Shown in pieces: positions 1 to 6,178 of a DNA stretch of 9,691 nt. The notes beneath the pieces were generated by a model. That model was not told the origin of the DNA. It ran no database searches and was given only the letters and a program-made list of their open reading frames with translations. The position numbers were made by a program, and so were the translations under genes. This DNA comes from PALSA-600 sp037142875. Lineage in GTDB: Bacteria; Actinomycetota; Thermoleophilia; Gaiellales; Gaiellaceae. The stretch spans positions 1 to 9,691 of the forward strand of contig JBAWZV010000022.1 in the NCBI GenBank assembly GCA_037142875.1, written 5' to 3'. Position 1 is the first letter of the stretch. Each line of letters starts with the position of its first letter.

Positions 1-173
1 CCCGCCGTGAGCGTTCGGAGCACGAGGCCCAGGTCGGCGGCCGTCATGTCGGAGAATCCGGCGAGCGGCGTGACGTCGCCGTCGCGCCGCAGGAGCGGCG
101 GGCGACCGACCTTGAGGTGAATGTCCGATGCGTCAGCGGCAACGGCGTCGGCGAGCAGTGCGTCGAGCTCCAT
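1..173 (-). CDS. pilT: PilT-like twitching motility ATPase, N-terminal fragment (continues beyond left edge)
   Basis: The first 57 codons of a minus-strand gene start at the ATG at 173 and run off the left edge. The encoded N-terminus begins MELDALLADAVAADASDIHL and continues with KVGRPPLLRRDGDV. The block ASDIHLKVGRPPLLRRDG is the characteristic start of PilT/PilU-type secretion ATPases, which retract type IV pili from the cytoplasmic face of the inner membrane. The Walker A, Walker B, Asp-box and His-box motifs would lie outside the window. No other in-frame start exists between this ATG and the upstream gene, which ends 37 bp away on the same strand, so the two may be cotranscribed. No strong Shine-Dalgarno sequence is visible. 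PilB/GspE-type ATPases are less likely because their N-terminal domain is much longer before this motif. Confidence 0.85.
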   Translation of the reverse strand, partial: MELDALLADAVAADASDIHLKVGRPPLLRRDGDVTPLAGFSDMTAADLGLVLRTLTA

Positions 174-210
174 GGAAGTGGTGTCGGCAGGCCAGCCGCG
201 GCGCTTTAGC

Positions 211-1338
211 TCAGCGGCCGAGCATTGCGAGCGCACGCAGCGGGACGCGGGCGAGGCCGAACTGCTCACCGGGGCTTGTGATGTCCCCGAGCAGGATCCG
301 TTCGACCGTCCGCCAGAGGAGGTCGGTGCGGGCGACGCGCCAGCTGGTCCGCGGCCAGCGGTCGAGCGCCACCTTGAGCTTCCACGAGGCGCGATGCAGC
401 GAGGAGATCTCGGCGTCGAGAGCAGCCTGGTACGGCTCGAGCGTCGTCGTGCGACCGGCGAGGAGGTCGAGGACAGCTGCGGCAGCGAGCCGTCCGGAGA
501 CGAAGCACTCGTACATGCCGTCGCCGGAGACGGGATCGACGAGGCCGCCGGCATCACCGACGAGGAGCGCCCGCTCACCCGCGATCACCGTTCCGGGGCG
601 GCGAAGCGGCAGCCGGTGGCCGCGGAGGTTCTCGAGCGCGTTGGGCTCAAGCCCGTGAGCGCGGCAGAGGCGATCGAGGTGCTCGCGCAGATTGGGCCCC
701 TCGGTCTGCCAGGCGCCGACGCCGACGTTTGCGTGATCGCCCTTCGGGAAGACCCAGCCGTAGCCGCCAGGGATGTCGGCGAACTCGATCACCGCGCGGC
801 GTTCGTAGCGCTCGCGGTCGAGCACCGGATACATGGCGTTTCCCTCATAGGCGACCCCATGGACAATGCCTCCGCCAAGACCGAGCGCCTTCGCCGATGT
901 GCCGTTTGCACCGTCGGCACCGACGACGATGTCGGCCTGGATCCGCTCGCCACTCCTGAGGGACAGTCCCTCGGCGCCGTACTCGACGGTGGTGCCCTCA
1001 CGCACGTCCACACCCTTGTCGCGCGCCGCGTCGAGCAGGAAGGCATCGAGGCGTCGCCTCTGGGTCATCAACACGATCGGACTGCGCGCCTGCCGCACGA
1101 CCGCGGGGCCGTAACGGAAGCGCAGCTCGACCGTGTCGACCTCCTCCTCCACGACGGGGCGCGGGTCGACAGGACACTGCAGGACAGCGCGCATGGTCAT
1201 GCCACCACCGCACGGCTTGTCGCGCGGGAACGTCGCCTTGTCAACGAGCAGCACCGATGCGCCTGCCTCTGCAATGCGGAGGGCAGTGGTCGAGCCGGCC
1301 GGTCCGCCGCCCACGACGAGGACGTCATGCCGCTTCAC
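211..1338 (-). CDS. Geranylgeranyl reductase family FAD-dependent oxidoreductase
   Basis: This 375-residue protein starts at a GTG. A dinucleotide-binding Rossmann motif (VVGGGPAGS, residues 8-16) is followed by an acidic strand end (LLVDK) and the family signature PRDKPCGGG near residues 38-46. A central GADG motif (about residue 140) and the second FAD motif GDAGGLVDPVSGDG (about residues 260-275) complete the layout. The block YGWVFPKGDHANVGVG is typical of geranylgeranyl-reductase-like flavoproteins, which reduce isoprenoid double bonds in lipids, quinones or chlorophyll side chains. The actual substrate cannot be read from sequence; a membrane isoprenoid or menaquinone tail is plausible. 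The gene sits 37 bp upstream of pilT on the same strand and is divergent from a prepilin gene 48 bp away. The Shine-Dalgarno sequence is weak. No frame damage is seen. Confidence 0.9.
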   Translation of the reverse strand: MKRHDVLVVGGGPAGSTTALRIAEAGASVLLVDKATFPRDKPCGGGMTMRAVLQCPVDPRPVVEEEVDTVELRFRYGPAVVRQARSPIVLMTQRRRLDAFLLDAARDKGVDVREGTTVEYGAEGLSLRSGERIQADIVVGADGANGTSAKALGLGGGIVHGVAYEGNAMYPVLDRERYERRAVIEFADIPGGYGWVFPKGDHANVGVGAWQTEGPNLREHLDRLCRAHGLEPNALENLRGHRLPLRRPGTVIAGERALLVGDAGGLVDPVSGDGMYECFVSGRLAAAAVLDLLAGRTTTLEPYQAALDAEISSLHRASWKLKVALDRWPRTSWRVARTDLLWRTVERILLGDITSPGEQFGLARVPLRALAMLGR

Positions 1339-1380
1339 GGGGCCAGCGTACTTCAGGCCCGGGCGCTGCGCGCCGATACG

Positions 1381-1390
1381 AAGGAGGTGA
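1381..1390 (+). promoter_or_regulatory. Full-length Shine-Dalgarno AAGGAGGTGA overlapping the presumed prepilin start
   Basis: The ten bases AAGGAGGTGA are a perfect complement of the usual 16S rRNA 3' tail. The only in-frame GTG near the prepilin leader (1387-1389) lies inside this element. No ATG, GTG or TTG occurs at the normal 5-10 nt spacing downstream; the next in-frame ATG is at 1420, inside the mature prepilin helix. Confidence 0.6.
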
Positions 1391-2016
1391 GAGCAAGCAG
1401 GGACGAACAGGGATTTCTGATGATCGAACTGCTCGTCGCGCTGATCGTGATGGGAATCGCGCTGACCGCCTTCGTGCTCGCGTTCGCCGTCGGGATCGTC
1501 GCGATGAAGGGCGCCGCGAACACGACGACGGCGTCGTTCCTCGCTGACGCGCAGATGGAGAGCTACCGGGCGATGCTCTCACGCGATGTCGGGCTTGACG
1601 TCTCGACCGGAACGGTCACCGCTCTCGACACGACCTACAAGAATGACGCCGCGTGCGCGAACGCCACCACCTCCACGACGTGCTCCGCAAGCGGCGTCGC
1701 GACGACCGAGACCGGCCCGACCGGGACAGTCCCTCACACCTGCGCCACGATCAACGGCTGGTATCCGAACACAACACCGTGCGTCCCGAGCCGGCTTGTC
1801 AGCTCGACGACGACGCCTGCCAGCCCGGACGGCGGTGCGTACCGGATCGACACCTACATCGTGAAGCTCGCGGCCGACACGAGCGGCGTGACGAACCAGC
1901 GAGCAACGAAGCTCGTCACCGTCGTCGTTCGGAGCGCCTCGCTGAAAGTGCTCGCCCGTGAGACGTCGGTCTTCGACTGCTCAACCGGTGTCGACCCGAA
2001 CTCGAGCGACTGCTGA
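1387..2016 (+). CDS. Type IV prepilin-like minor pilin (PilV/PulI-like)
   Basis: From GTG 1387 the product has 209 residues. A short leader (VRASRDEQG) ends in the prepilin peptidase site G|FLMIE, with Glu at mature position 5. A hydrophobic helix (LLVALIVMGIALTAFVLAFAVG) follows. This is the class III signal of type IV pilins and pseudopilins, cut and N-methylated by PilD. The rest is a Thr/Ser-rich extracellular domain with several cysteines, ending in a Cys-bracketed tail (DCSTGVDPNSSDC) that could form a disulfide loop. The block SFLADAQMESYRAMLSRDVG just after the helix resembles PilV-type minor pilins. The start is uncertain. GTG 1387 gives a leader of usual length but overlaps the ribosome binding site; ATG 1327 would give a leader 20 residues longer and overlap the divergent flavoprotein gene. 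The gene converges on the next prepilin gene with only 5 bp between stop codons. Confidence 0.8.
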   Translation: MRASRDEQGFLMIELLVALIVMGIALTAFVLAFAVGIVAMKGAANTTTASFLADAQMESYRAMLSRDVGLDVSTGTVTALDTTYKNDAACANATTSTTCSASGVATTETGPTGTVPHTCATINGWYPNTTPCVPSRLVSSTTTPASPDGGAYRIDTYIVKLAADTSGVTNQRATKLVTVVVRSASLKVLARETSVFDCSTGVDPNSSDC

Positions 2017-2021
2017 CGCCG

Positions 2022-2585
2022 TCAGGCGCGCGGGCCGTTGCGAAACACGAGGTCGTCGACGACCCGGTAGCCCGTGACCGTCCGTGCCGGCGTCGCGTTG
2101 ACCGTCAGATCGACGTGAAGGCGCGGAAGCGCGTTGCTGCCCGCTGTCACGTTCGGGCCGAGGTAGCTGAAGATCGATCCTCCGGTCAGGTAGTCGGCCC
2201 ACTTGTACCCCCCCGTGCAGGCCGAGCCACTCACCCGGTAGAGGCCGTAGACACTCCCGCTTCCCCGTGTACACCAGGTGACGAGCACCGAGCCGTCGCA
2301 GGGCGGCCCTGAGAGGGTCACGGCCGTCGCGGCCTGAGCTGTCTCGCTGCACGCCGCATGAACGTCGACCCGGAGCTTGTCGAGCCCGAGATGCACTGAG
2401 CTCTGCGCGGTGAAGTCGGCCGACAGCGTCGCCTGGGTTCCGTTCCCGGAGACGAAGAGCACGCTGATCCCGCCCGCGACGACGGCGAGCATCGTCATCG
2501 CTGCGACGAGCTCGATCAGCGTGAACCCGTGCTGCTCGCTCGTGAGGGAGCCCAGTCGGTGTCGGAGAGCCTCGAAGATCACCAT
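2022..2585 (-). CDS. Type IV prepilin-like minor pilin (PilW/PulJ-like)
   Basis: This 187-residue protein has a 20-residue leader ending at the canonical prepilin peptidase site HG|FTLIELVAAMTML. Glu is at mature position 5 and the hydrophobic helix continues through GGISVLFVSG. The globular part has four cysteines (HAAC, PPC, TWC, SAC) and ends VVDDLVFRNGPRA. The order of a helix followed by a region on the theme of FTAQSSVHLGLDKLRVDVHAA fits PilW/PulJ-type minor pilins that help prime pilus assembly. The ATG at 2585 is preceded by GGAG four bases upstream, supporting this start. The gene is convergent with the PilV-like gene and divergent from the PilX-like gene, so it has its own promoter region at 2586-2695 and is not cotranscribed with its functional partners. 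Confidence 0.87.
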   Translation of the reverse strand: MVIFEALRHRLGSLTSEQHGFTLIELVAAMTMLAVVAGGISVLFVSGNGTQATLSADFTAQSSVHLGLDKLRVDVHAACSETAQAATAVTLSGPPCDGSVLVTWCTRGSGSVYGLYRVSGSACTGGYKWADYLTGGSIFSYLGPNVTAGSNALPRLHVDLTVNATPARTVTGYRVVDDLVFRNGPRA

Positions 2586-2599
2586 TCACTCCGTCTTTC

Positions 2600-2681
2600 G
2601 GCATGCCCGGCCGCCGAGTTGAATAGTGGCACCGATCGGGGCATGCCTCGATCGAGGGATGGCATCCCGGCGTCAGACGCC
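2600..2681. promoter_or_regulatory. Divergent intergenic region packed with abutting palindromes
   Basis: The 110-bp region between the two divergent pilin genes holds GGCATGCC at 2600-2607 and again at 2640-2647, exactly 40 bp apart. A nearly continuous tiling of palindromes lies around the second copy: CCGATCGG (2632-2639), GGCATGCC (2640-2647), CCTCGATCGAGG (2646-2657), GGGATG-G-CATCCC (2656-2668) and GGCGTC-A-GACGCC (2669-2681). The last ends 14 bases before the PilX-like ATG. These could be operators for a regulator controlling both pilin genes, or hairpins in the 5' leader. No convincing -35/-10 pair was found on either strand. Confidence 0.5.
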
Positions 2682-2695
2682 GAGACCGTGAAGAG

Positions 2696-4648
2696 ATGAA
2701 ACGCATCGGCGTTCTCCTCCGGACGCTCGATCTCAGGCGAGAGGAAGGCCTCTCGCTCGTTCTCGCGCTCGGCGTCCTGCTTGTCTTCTCGGTGACCACC
2801 GTCACCGCGTCGACGATGGCGCTCTCCTCCCGAAGCACTGCGAGCGTGAGCAACGCGCAGCAGAACGCCTACGCGCTCGCCGAGGCCGGGCTCAACAACG
2901 CGATGTCCGTGCTCGAGAACGTCCCGACCGTCGACCCGACCGACCCGTACCTCCTGCCGGCGTCGACGAGCCCGAACGTCTCGACATACTCGACAGGCTC
3001 GGTCTCATGGTGGGGGACGTACGACCTGAATAGCCTCACCTGGTCGCTCGCCGCCCGCTCGACCGTGCCGAACCCTCTCCGCCCGGGCGCGACGATCCAG
3101 CGGCAGCTCACGCAGATGCTCTTCGTCGGGCCGAGCACTGCCGGGAACTGGAACCGCATCTACGACGACGACACGGCGCAGTGCCTGACGCTCCCGGCGG
3201 GTGAGAACATCAGCGTGAACATCGGCACCCGTGGGCCGCTCTGCCTGAACGGTGCGACGATCACCGGGGCCACCACGGTCGTGGACGTCGGTGGGACGAC
3301 GACCCTGACGCCCGGTGCCAACACGAGCGACGTGTTCGTCGCCGGAACCGGCTCCGGGTCGACCTGGGTGAACCCGTCGAACATCACCGTGAACGACACG
3401 GCCTTCTCGACAACCACGATCGGATCGGGCGTGACGAGCGGCAACCTGATCGGGTCGAACTTCGGCTTTGGTCTCGACGAGGACGCGACCGTCGTCGGCA
3501 TCCAGGTGAGGATCCACCGCACGGCGAGCATCAGCAGCGCGTTCAAGGACAACGACGTGCGATTGCTGATCAACGGGACGCCGCTCGGCGCCGACAATGC
3601 CGGCACGACCTTCTGGGGGACGGGGGAGGCCGACGGCAACTACGGCGCCACCAACAACACCTGGGGTCTCACCCTGAAGGGGAGCGACATCAACAACGCG
3701 AACTTTGGCGTGCTGCTCAACGTGAAGAACTCGAACAAAGCGAGTGCCACCGCCTCGGTCGACTACATCCAGGTCACGGTGACCTACGCGCCGGCGGCGA
3801 GCATCGGCTCGGCCGTCACTCCGGTCGCCGGGGCGTACCTCGTCGGAACGTGCACGTGGAGCACCCACTCGGCGGACACCCCGTGCAGCACAACCGACCA
3901 TGTGTACGCGTCCGCGTCGGGAACGACCCTTCCGAGCGACCTGAACAAGCCCGTCGTCGACTTCGATTACTGGTACACGAACGCCGCGCCGGGACCAAAC
4001 CATGGGTGTGACGTCCGAACCGGCACGCCTCCCGTGTTCGACAACAACAGGTCGTACGACAGCAGCGTCGCGACCCGCAACATCGTCCCGACGAACGCGA
4101 GCTACACGTGCATCGCCAAGAACTCCGACGGGATCCGGATCGGCGAGATCTCCTGGAACTCGACGACCCACGTGCTCACCGTGTACGGCTCGATCTTCTT
4201 CGACGGCGAGGCCGACTTCAGCGACAAGAACTATGTCGTCCACTACCAGGGGCGCGCGGCGATCTACAGCTCCGACGGAACGCACGTCGACGCGCAGCTC
4301 TGCGCAGGCGGGTCGGGCACGACGAGCTGTTACGACGGCGACATGACGAACTGGGACCCGACCCACAACCTGCTCGTGCTCGCACTCGGCGACAGGATGA
4401 AGGCCGGCAACAACGACTGCAAGCTCGACGAGGCGAACACTGCCTTCCAGGGGATCCTCTGGACGAAGAACAACTGCCTGGTGGATGCTGGCGCGAAGGT
4501 CAGCGCGCCGATCATCACGAACAAGCTCGTGCTCGGCACCGGCCTAGCCGGGGTACCGCACTTTTTTCAGTGGCCGGGCGTCGGCGGACGCATGCCTGGC
4601 GTCACCGGCGGTAACTACACCTTCACGCTCGGGCCGGTCTCCGGCTGA
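2696..4648 (+). CDS. PilX-like pilus assembly protein with large extracellular region
   Basis: This 650-residue protein begins with a PilX-type N-terminus. A basic leader (MKRIGVLLRTLDLRREEG) is followed by a hydrophobic segment (about residues 19-41) and the hallmark block NAQQNAYALAEAGLNNAMSVL (about residues 53-73). Mature position 5 is Leu rather than Glu, as is common in PilX-type proteins. Residues about 210-365 look like a separate inserted beta-rich domain. It opens with a GSGSTWVNPSNITVND motif and ends ASVDYIQVTVTY, a pattern I associate with repeat or jelly-roll domains of phage and actinobacterial surface proteins. The C-terminal third (about 380-650) is Cys/Gly/Asn-rich, with a TVYGSIFFDGEADF stretch suggesting a beta-solenoid-like fold. 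It may sit at the pilus tip or act as an adhesin; that is inference. ATG 2696 is the only good start, though its ribosome binding site is weak (GAAGAG directly before it). The stop is close to the tRNA-Tyr promoter. Confidence 0.8.
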   Translation: MKRIGVLLRTLDLRREEGLSLVLALGVLLVFSVTTVTASTMALSSRSTASVSNAQQNAYALAEAGLNNAMSVLENVPTVDPTDPYLLPASTSPNVSTYSTGSVSWWGTYDLNSLTWSLAARSTVPNPLRPGATIQRQLTQMLFVGPSTAGNWNRIYDDDTAQCLTLPAGENISVNIGTRGPLCLNGATITGATTVVDVGGTTTLTPGANTSDVFVAGTGSGSTWVNPSNITVNDTAFSTTTIGSGVTSGNLIGSNFGFGLDEDATVVGIQVRIHRTASISSAFKDNDVRLLINGTPLGADNAGTTFWGTGEADGNYGATNNTWGLTLKGSDINNANFGVLLNVKNSNKASATASVDYIQVTVTYAPAASIGSAVTPVAGAYLVGTCTWSTHSADTPCSTTDHVYASASGTTLPSDLNKPVVDFDYWYTNAAPGPNHGCDVRTGTPPVFDNNRSYDSSVATRNIVPTNASYTCIAKNSDGIRIGEISWNSTTHVLTVYGSIFFDGEADFSDKNYVVHYQGRAAIYSSDGTHVDAQLCAGGSGTTSCYDGDMTNWDPTHNLLVLALGDRMKAGNNDCKLDEANTAFQGILWTKNNCLVDAGAKVSAPIITNKLVLGTGLAGVPHFFQWPGVGGRMPGVTGGNYTFTLGPVSG

Positions 4649-4662
4649 CCTTGCACGGACCA

Positions 4663-4671
4663 GGCTAGAAT
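4663..4671 (+). promoter_or_regulatory. Likely -10 element of tRNA-Tyr (GGCTAGAAT)
   Basis: TAGAAT at 4666-4671 lies 11 bp before the tRNA 5' end. The same nine bases GGCTAGAAT precede the tRNA-Thr gene at 9625-9633, which supports a promoter role. The -35 position (GGCTGA at 17-bp spacing) is poor. TTGCAC at 4651-4656 is too close to be the partner. Confidence 0.55.
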
Positions 4672-4682
4672 GCCAGCCTCCT

Positions 4683-4764
4683 GGGGGTGTGCCCGAGCGG
4701 CCAAAGGGAACGGGCTGTAAACCCGTCGGCTCAGCCTACGGAGGTTCGAATCCTCCCGCCCCCA
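4683..4764 (+). tRNA. tRNA-Tyr (anticodon GTA)
   Basis: A class II tRNA of 82 nt folds completely. The acceptor stem is GGGGGTG (4683-4689) with CGCCCCC (4757-4763), containing one T-G wobble. The D arm carries CCCGAGCGGCCAAAGGG. The anticodon stem is ACGGG/CCCGT with loop CTGTAAA and anticodon GTA at 4717-4719. A long variable arm (CGGCTCAGCCTACG region) is present, and the T arm is GGAGG-TTCGAAT-CCTCC. The discriminator base is A (4764), as expected for tyrosine. The CCA end is not encoded; TTG follows. The gene lies 34 bp after the PilX-like stop codon. Confidence 0.97.
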
Positions 4765-4815
4765 TTGCCTCGATTTCCAGGAGTCATGCAAACAAGCAAG
4801 CTGGCAGGTATGAAC

Positions 4816-4834
4816 CCCGACCTCTGTGGTCGGG
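4816..4834 (+). terminator. Stem-loop 3' of tRNA-Tyr, probable terminator
   Basis: CCCGACC (4816-4822) and GGTCGGG (4828-4834) form a perfect 7-bp stem with a 5-nt loop, 51 bases after the tRNA 3' end. Only a short ATTCGT follows, so it is not a textbook U-tract terminator. It also sits directly before the remnant of the regulator gene. Confidence 0.5.
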
Positions 4835-4838
4835 ATTC

Positions 4839-5009
4839 GTGCCCGTCGCCGACCTCGCCCGCGCGGGCTACATCGAGCGTGAGCGCGACGGCCGTCGCAA
4901 CCTCTACACCGTCCGAACGCATCTGCCACTCGGTCTTCCGATCCAGCGCGACGTCGATATCGGCTCGCTGCTCGCGATCCTCGAGACCGAAGACAGCCCC
5001 GCGGGGTAG
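4839..5009 (+). pseudogene. 3' remnant of a winged-helix transcriptional regulator gene
   Basis: The 56 codons up to the TAG at 5007 encode a peptide beginning VPVADLARAGYIERERDGRR and continuing NLYTVRTHLPLGLP, then a tail with IQRDVDIGSLLAIL. This matches the recognition-helix end, beta-wing (ADLARAGYIERERDGRRNLY) and C-terminal tail of small MarR/ArsR-like winged-helix regulators of actinobacteria. Those are normally around 150 residues, with the helix-turn-helix before this point. Here the upstream DNA (4765-4838) does not encode the missing half in any frame I can recognise, and a tRNA gene and hairpin occupy that space. The GTG at 4839 happens to open the frame but has no ribosome binding site, so I treat this as a truncated gene. 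It converges with the next minus-strand gene, 9 bp apart. Confidence 0.7.
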
Positions 5010-5018
5010 ACCGAGGAG

Positions 5019-5525
5019 TTACGTCTTCGGAACCGTGGTCTTGAAGACCGCGGTCTGGCCCTTGACCGCCACGGTGACGGTCAGAGCCGCGCCGGGCTTG
5101 AGCGCGATGTCATTGCCGTAGTGGTAGTCCGAGATCGGCGCGCCGACCCCGACCATGATCGCGGCGGGAAGCACCGTCTTGCCGGCGACGATCCTTGGCG
5201 TCAGCTTGGTGACGACGGCCCCGCTCGGCGTGCAGATGTGCACCTCGAGGTGGAAGACCTTCGTTCCGGCCGGCGGCATGTCAACCATCGCCATCTCGCC
5301 GCCGAGCATGATCTCGCCCGTCTTGATGTGGCGGGCCTTGACCTCTGACGCCAGGTACATCTCCTCCTGCTTGCCGATCACGAGCGCCATCCGATAGGAG
5401 GCCGTCGAGGCCGTGACGCCGCCCGACGCGCAGGGCCCCGTCGCTGTCCCATGCGCAAACGCGGGGGCCGCAAGCGCCAGCGCGCCGACGGTCGCACCGA
5501 ACGAGACACAGAGACGAAGACGCAT
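5019..5525 (-). CDS. Secreted protein of unknown function with YHYGN motif (possible metal-related beta-sandwich)
   Basis: This 168-residue protein has a clear signal peptide (MRLRLCVSFGATVGALALAAPAFA|HG). The mature part has two cysteines (GPCAS, HICTP) and the blocks MYLASEVKARHIKTGEIMLGG, FHLEVHICTP and ISDYHYGNDIALKPG. The HYGN-x-(I/V)-x-L motif recalls secreted P19/Tp34-like iron-transport proteins and a group of uncharacterised actinobacterial exported proteins; the match is by motif only. It is the last gene of a minus-strand operon. Its Shine-Dalgarno GGAGGT (complement of 5530-5535) overlaps the TAG stop of the upstream membrane-protein gene, and the gap between the two genes is 2 bp, so translational coupling is likely. 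A 7-bp stem with one G-T pair (5011-5017 with 5024-5030) spans the stop codon and may end the transcript. Confidence 0.8.
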   Translation of the reverse strand: MRLRLCVSFGATVGALALAAPAFAHGTATGPCASGGVTASTASYRMALVIGKQEEMYLASEVKARHIKTGEIMLGGEMAMVDMPPAGTKVFHLEVHICTPSGAVVTKLTPRIVAGKTVLPAAIMVGVGAPISDYHYGNDIALKPGAALTVTVAVKGQTAVFKTTVPKT

Positions 5526-5527
5526 GA

Positions 5528-6145
5528 CTACCTCCCGGATCGAAGAGCGTTGGCGGACGACGAACGAGCGGCGACAACGGGGCGAAACTCAAGCCACACC
5601 ACTCCTGCGAGGAAGGCGGCCATCCCACCCGGACCCCACGGCTGTACGTGGTTGTAGCCGAACGCGGCGGCGCCGGCTGCAATGAGGGCCAGCGCCGGCC
5701 AGGGTGCACGAGCCCGAAGCGCGATGACCATCGCCAGGATCGCCGCGAGCCAGAGCCCCGTCGCAACGAGGTAGAGCGGATGGGCGAGCGCGCTGTGGCT
5801 GACATCGTGAATGAGCACCCCTGCCCGGTCGCGCTGGGCGGCAGGGAGCGCGTTTGCCTTCCAGACGAACGCGCCCATCGCGATCCCGCCGAACGTCGTG
5901 AAGACCGTGTAGGCGACGGCGAACGGGAGGGCGAGACCGCGCGCCAGGGATGCCGCGACTCCGTCGACTCCGTCGACGAGCAGCACGATCATCTGCGCGA
6001 GGAGCACGAGGATCGGCGTCCACAGAAGGTGCACGACGATGAACCGCCAGGGGTCCCTACCGAGCAGCAGGTGATCGGGGTGGTACAGAGCGGTGAGGTA
6101 GGCAAGGAGCGGCGCCCCGATGATCACGGCCCTGCGAACGGTCAT
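5528..6145 (-). CDS. Polytopic membrane protein of unknown function
   Basis: This 205-residue protein has about five or six predicted membrane segments: VIIGAPLLAYLTAL, FIVVHLLWTPILVLLAQMIV, ALPFAVAYTVFTTFGGIAMG, LYLVATGLWLAAILAMVIAL, and ALALIAAGAAAFGY followed by MAAFLAGVVWL. Histidines cluster near membrane borders (HPDHLL, HDVSHSALAHP, YNHVQPWGP), which could mean heme or metal ligands, but no known family signature is recognised. The ATG at 6145 follows the cupredoxin-like gene by 33 bp without a strong ribosome binding site. The stop overlaps the ribosome binding site of the secreted-protein gene downstream. The position between two exported proteins suggests a shared envelope role. Confidence 0.78.
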   Translation of the reverse strand: MTVRRAVIIGAPLLAYLTALYHPDHLLLGRDPWRFIVVHLLWTPILVLLAQMIVLLVDGVDGVAASLARGLALPFAVAYTVFTTFGGIAMGAFVWKANALPAAQRDRAGVLIHDVSHSALAHPLYLVATGLWLAAILAMVIALRARAPWPALALIAAGAAAFGYNHVQPWGPGGMAAFLAGVVWLEFRPVVAARSSSANALRSGR

Positions 6146-6178
6146 GCCCGGGCGTGAGCCGGAGCAGACCGCGACCCG

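Noticed and set aside
121..1386. Long open plus-strand frame running into the prepilin frame
   Set aside because: It is antisense to the flavoprotein and pilT genes, which have clear family motifs. The apparent protein is Arg/Ala-rich without any recognisable domain until the prepilin leader. Open antisense frames are common in GC-rich codons.
3005..4366. 453-codon minus-strand frame inside the PilX-like gene
   Set aside because: Its product is an Arg/Val/Asp-rich low-complexity shadow of the plus-strand gene, which has real domain signatures.
4561..4568. Run of six T in the PilX-like gene, possible slippage site
   Set aside because: It encodes Phe-Phe in the correct frame, the reading frame continues intact to the stop, and a run of six is short for phase variation.
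4651..4671. TTGCAC as the -35 of the tRNA-Tyr promoter
   Set aside because: Only 9 bp separate it from TAGAAT, too short for a sigma-70-type promoter.
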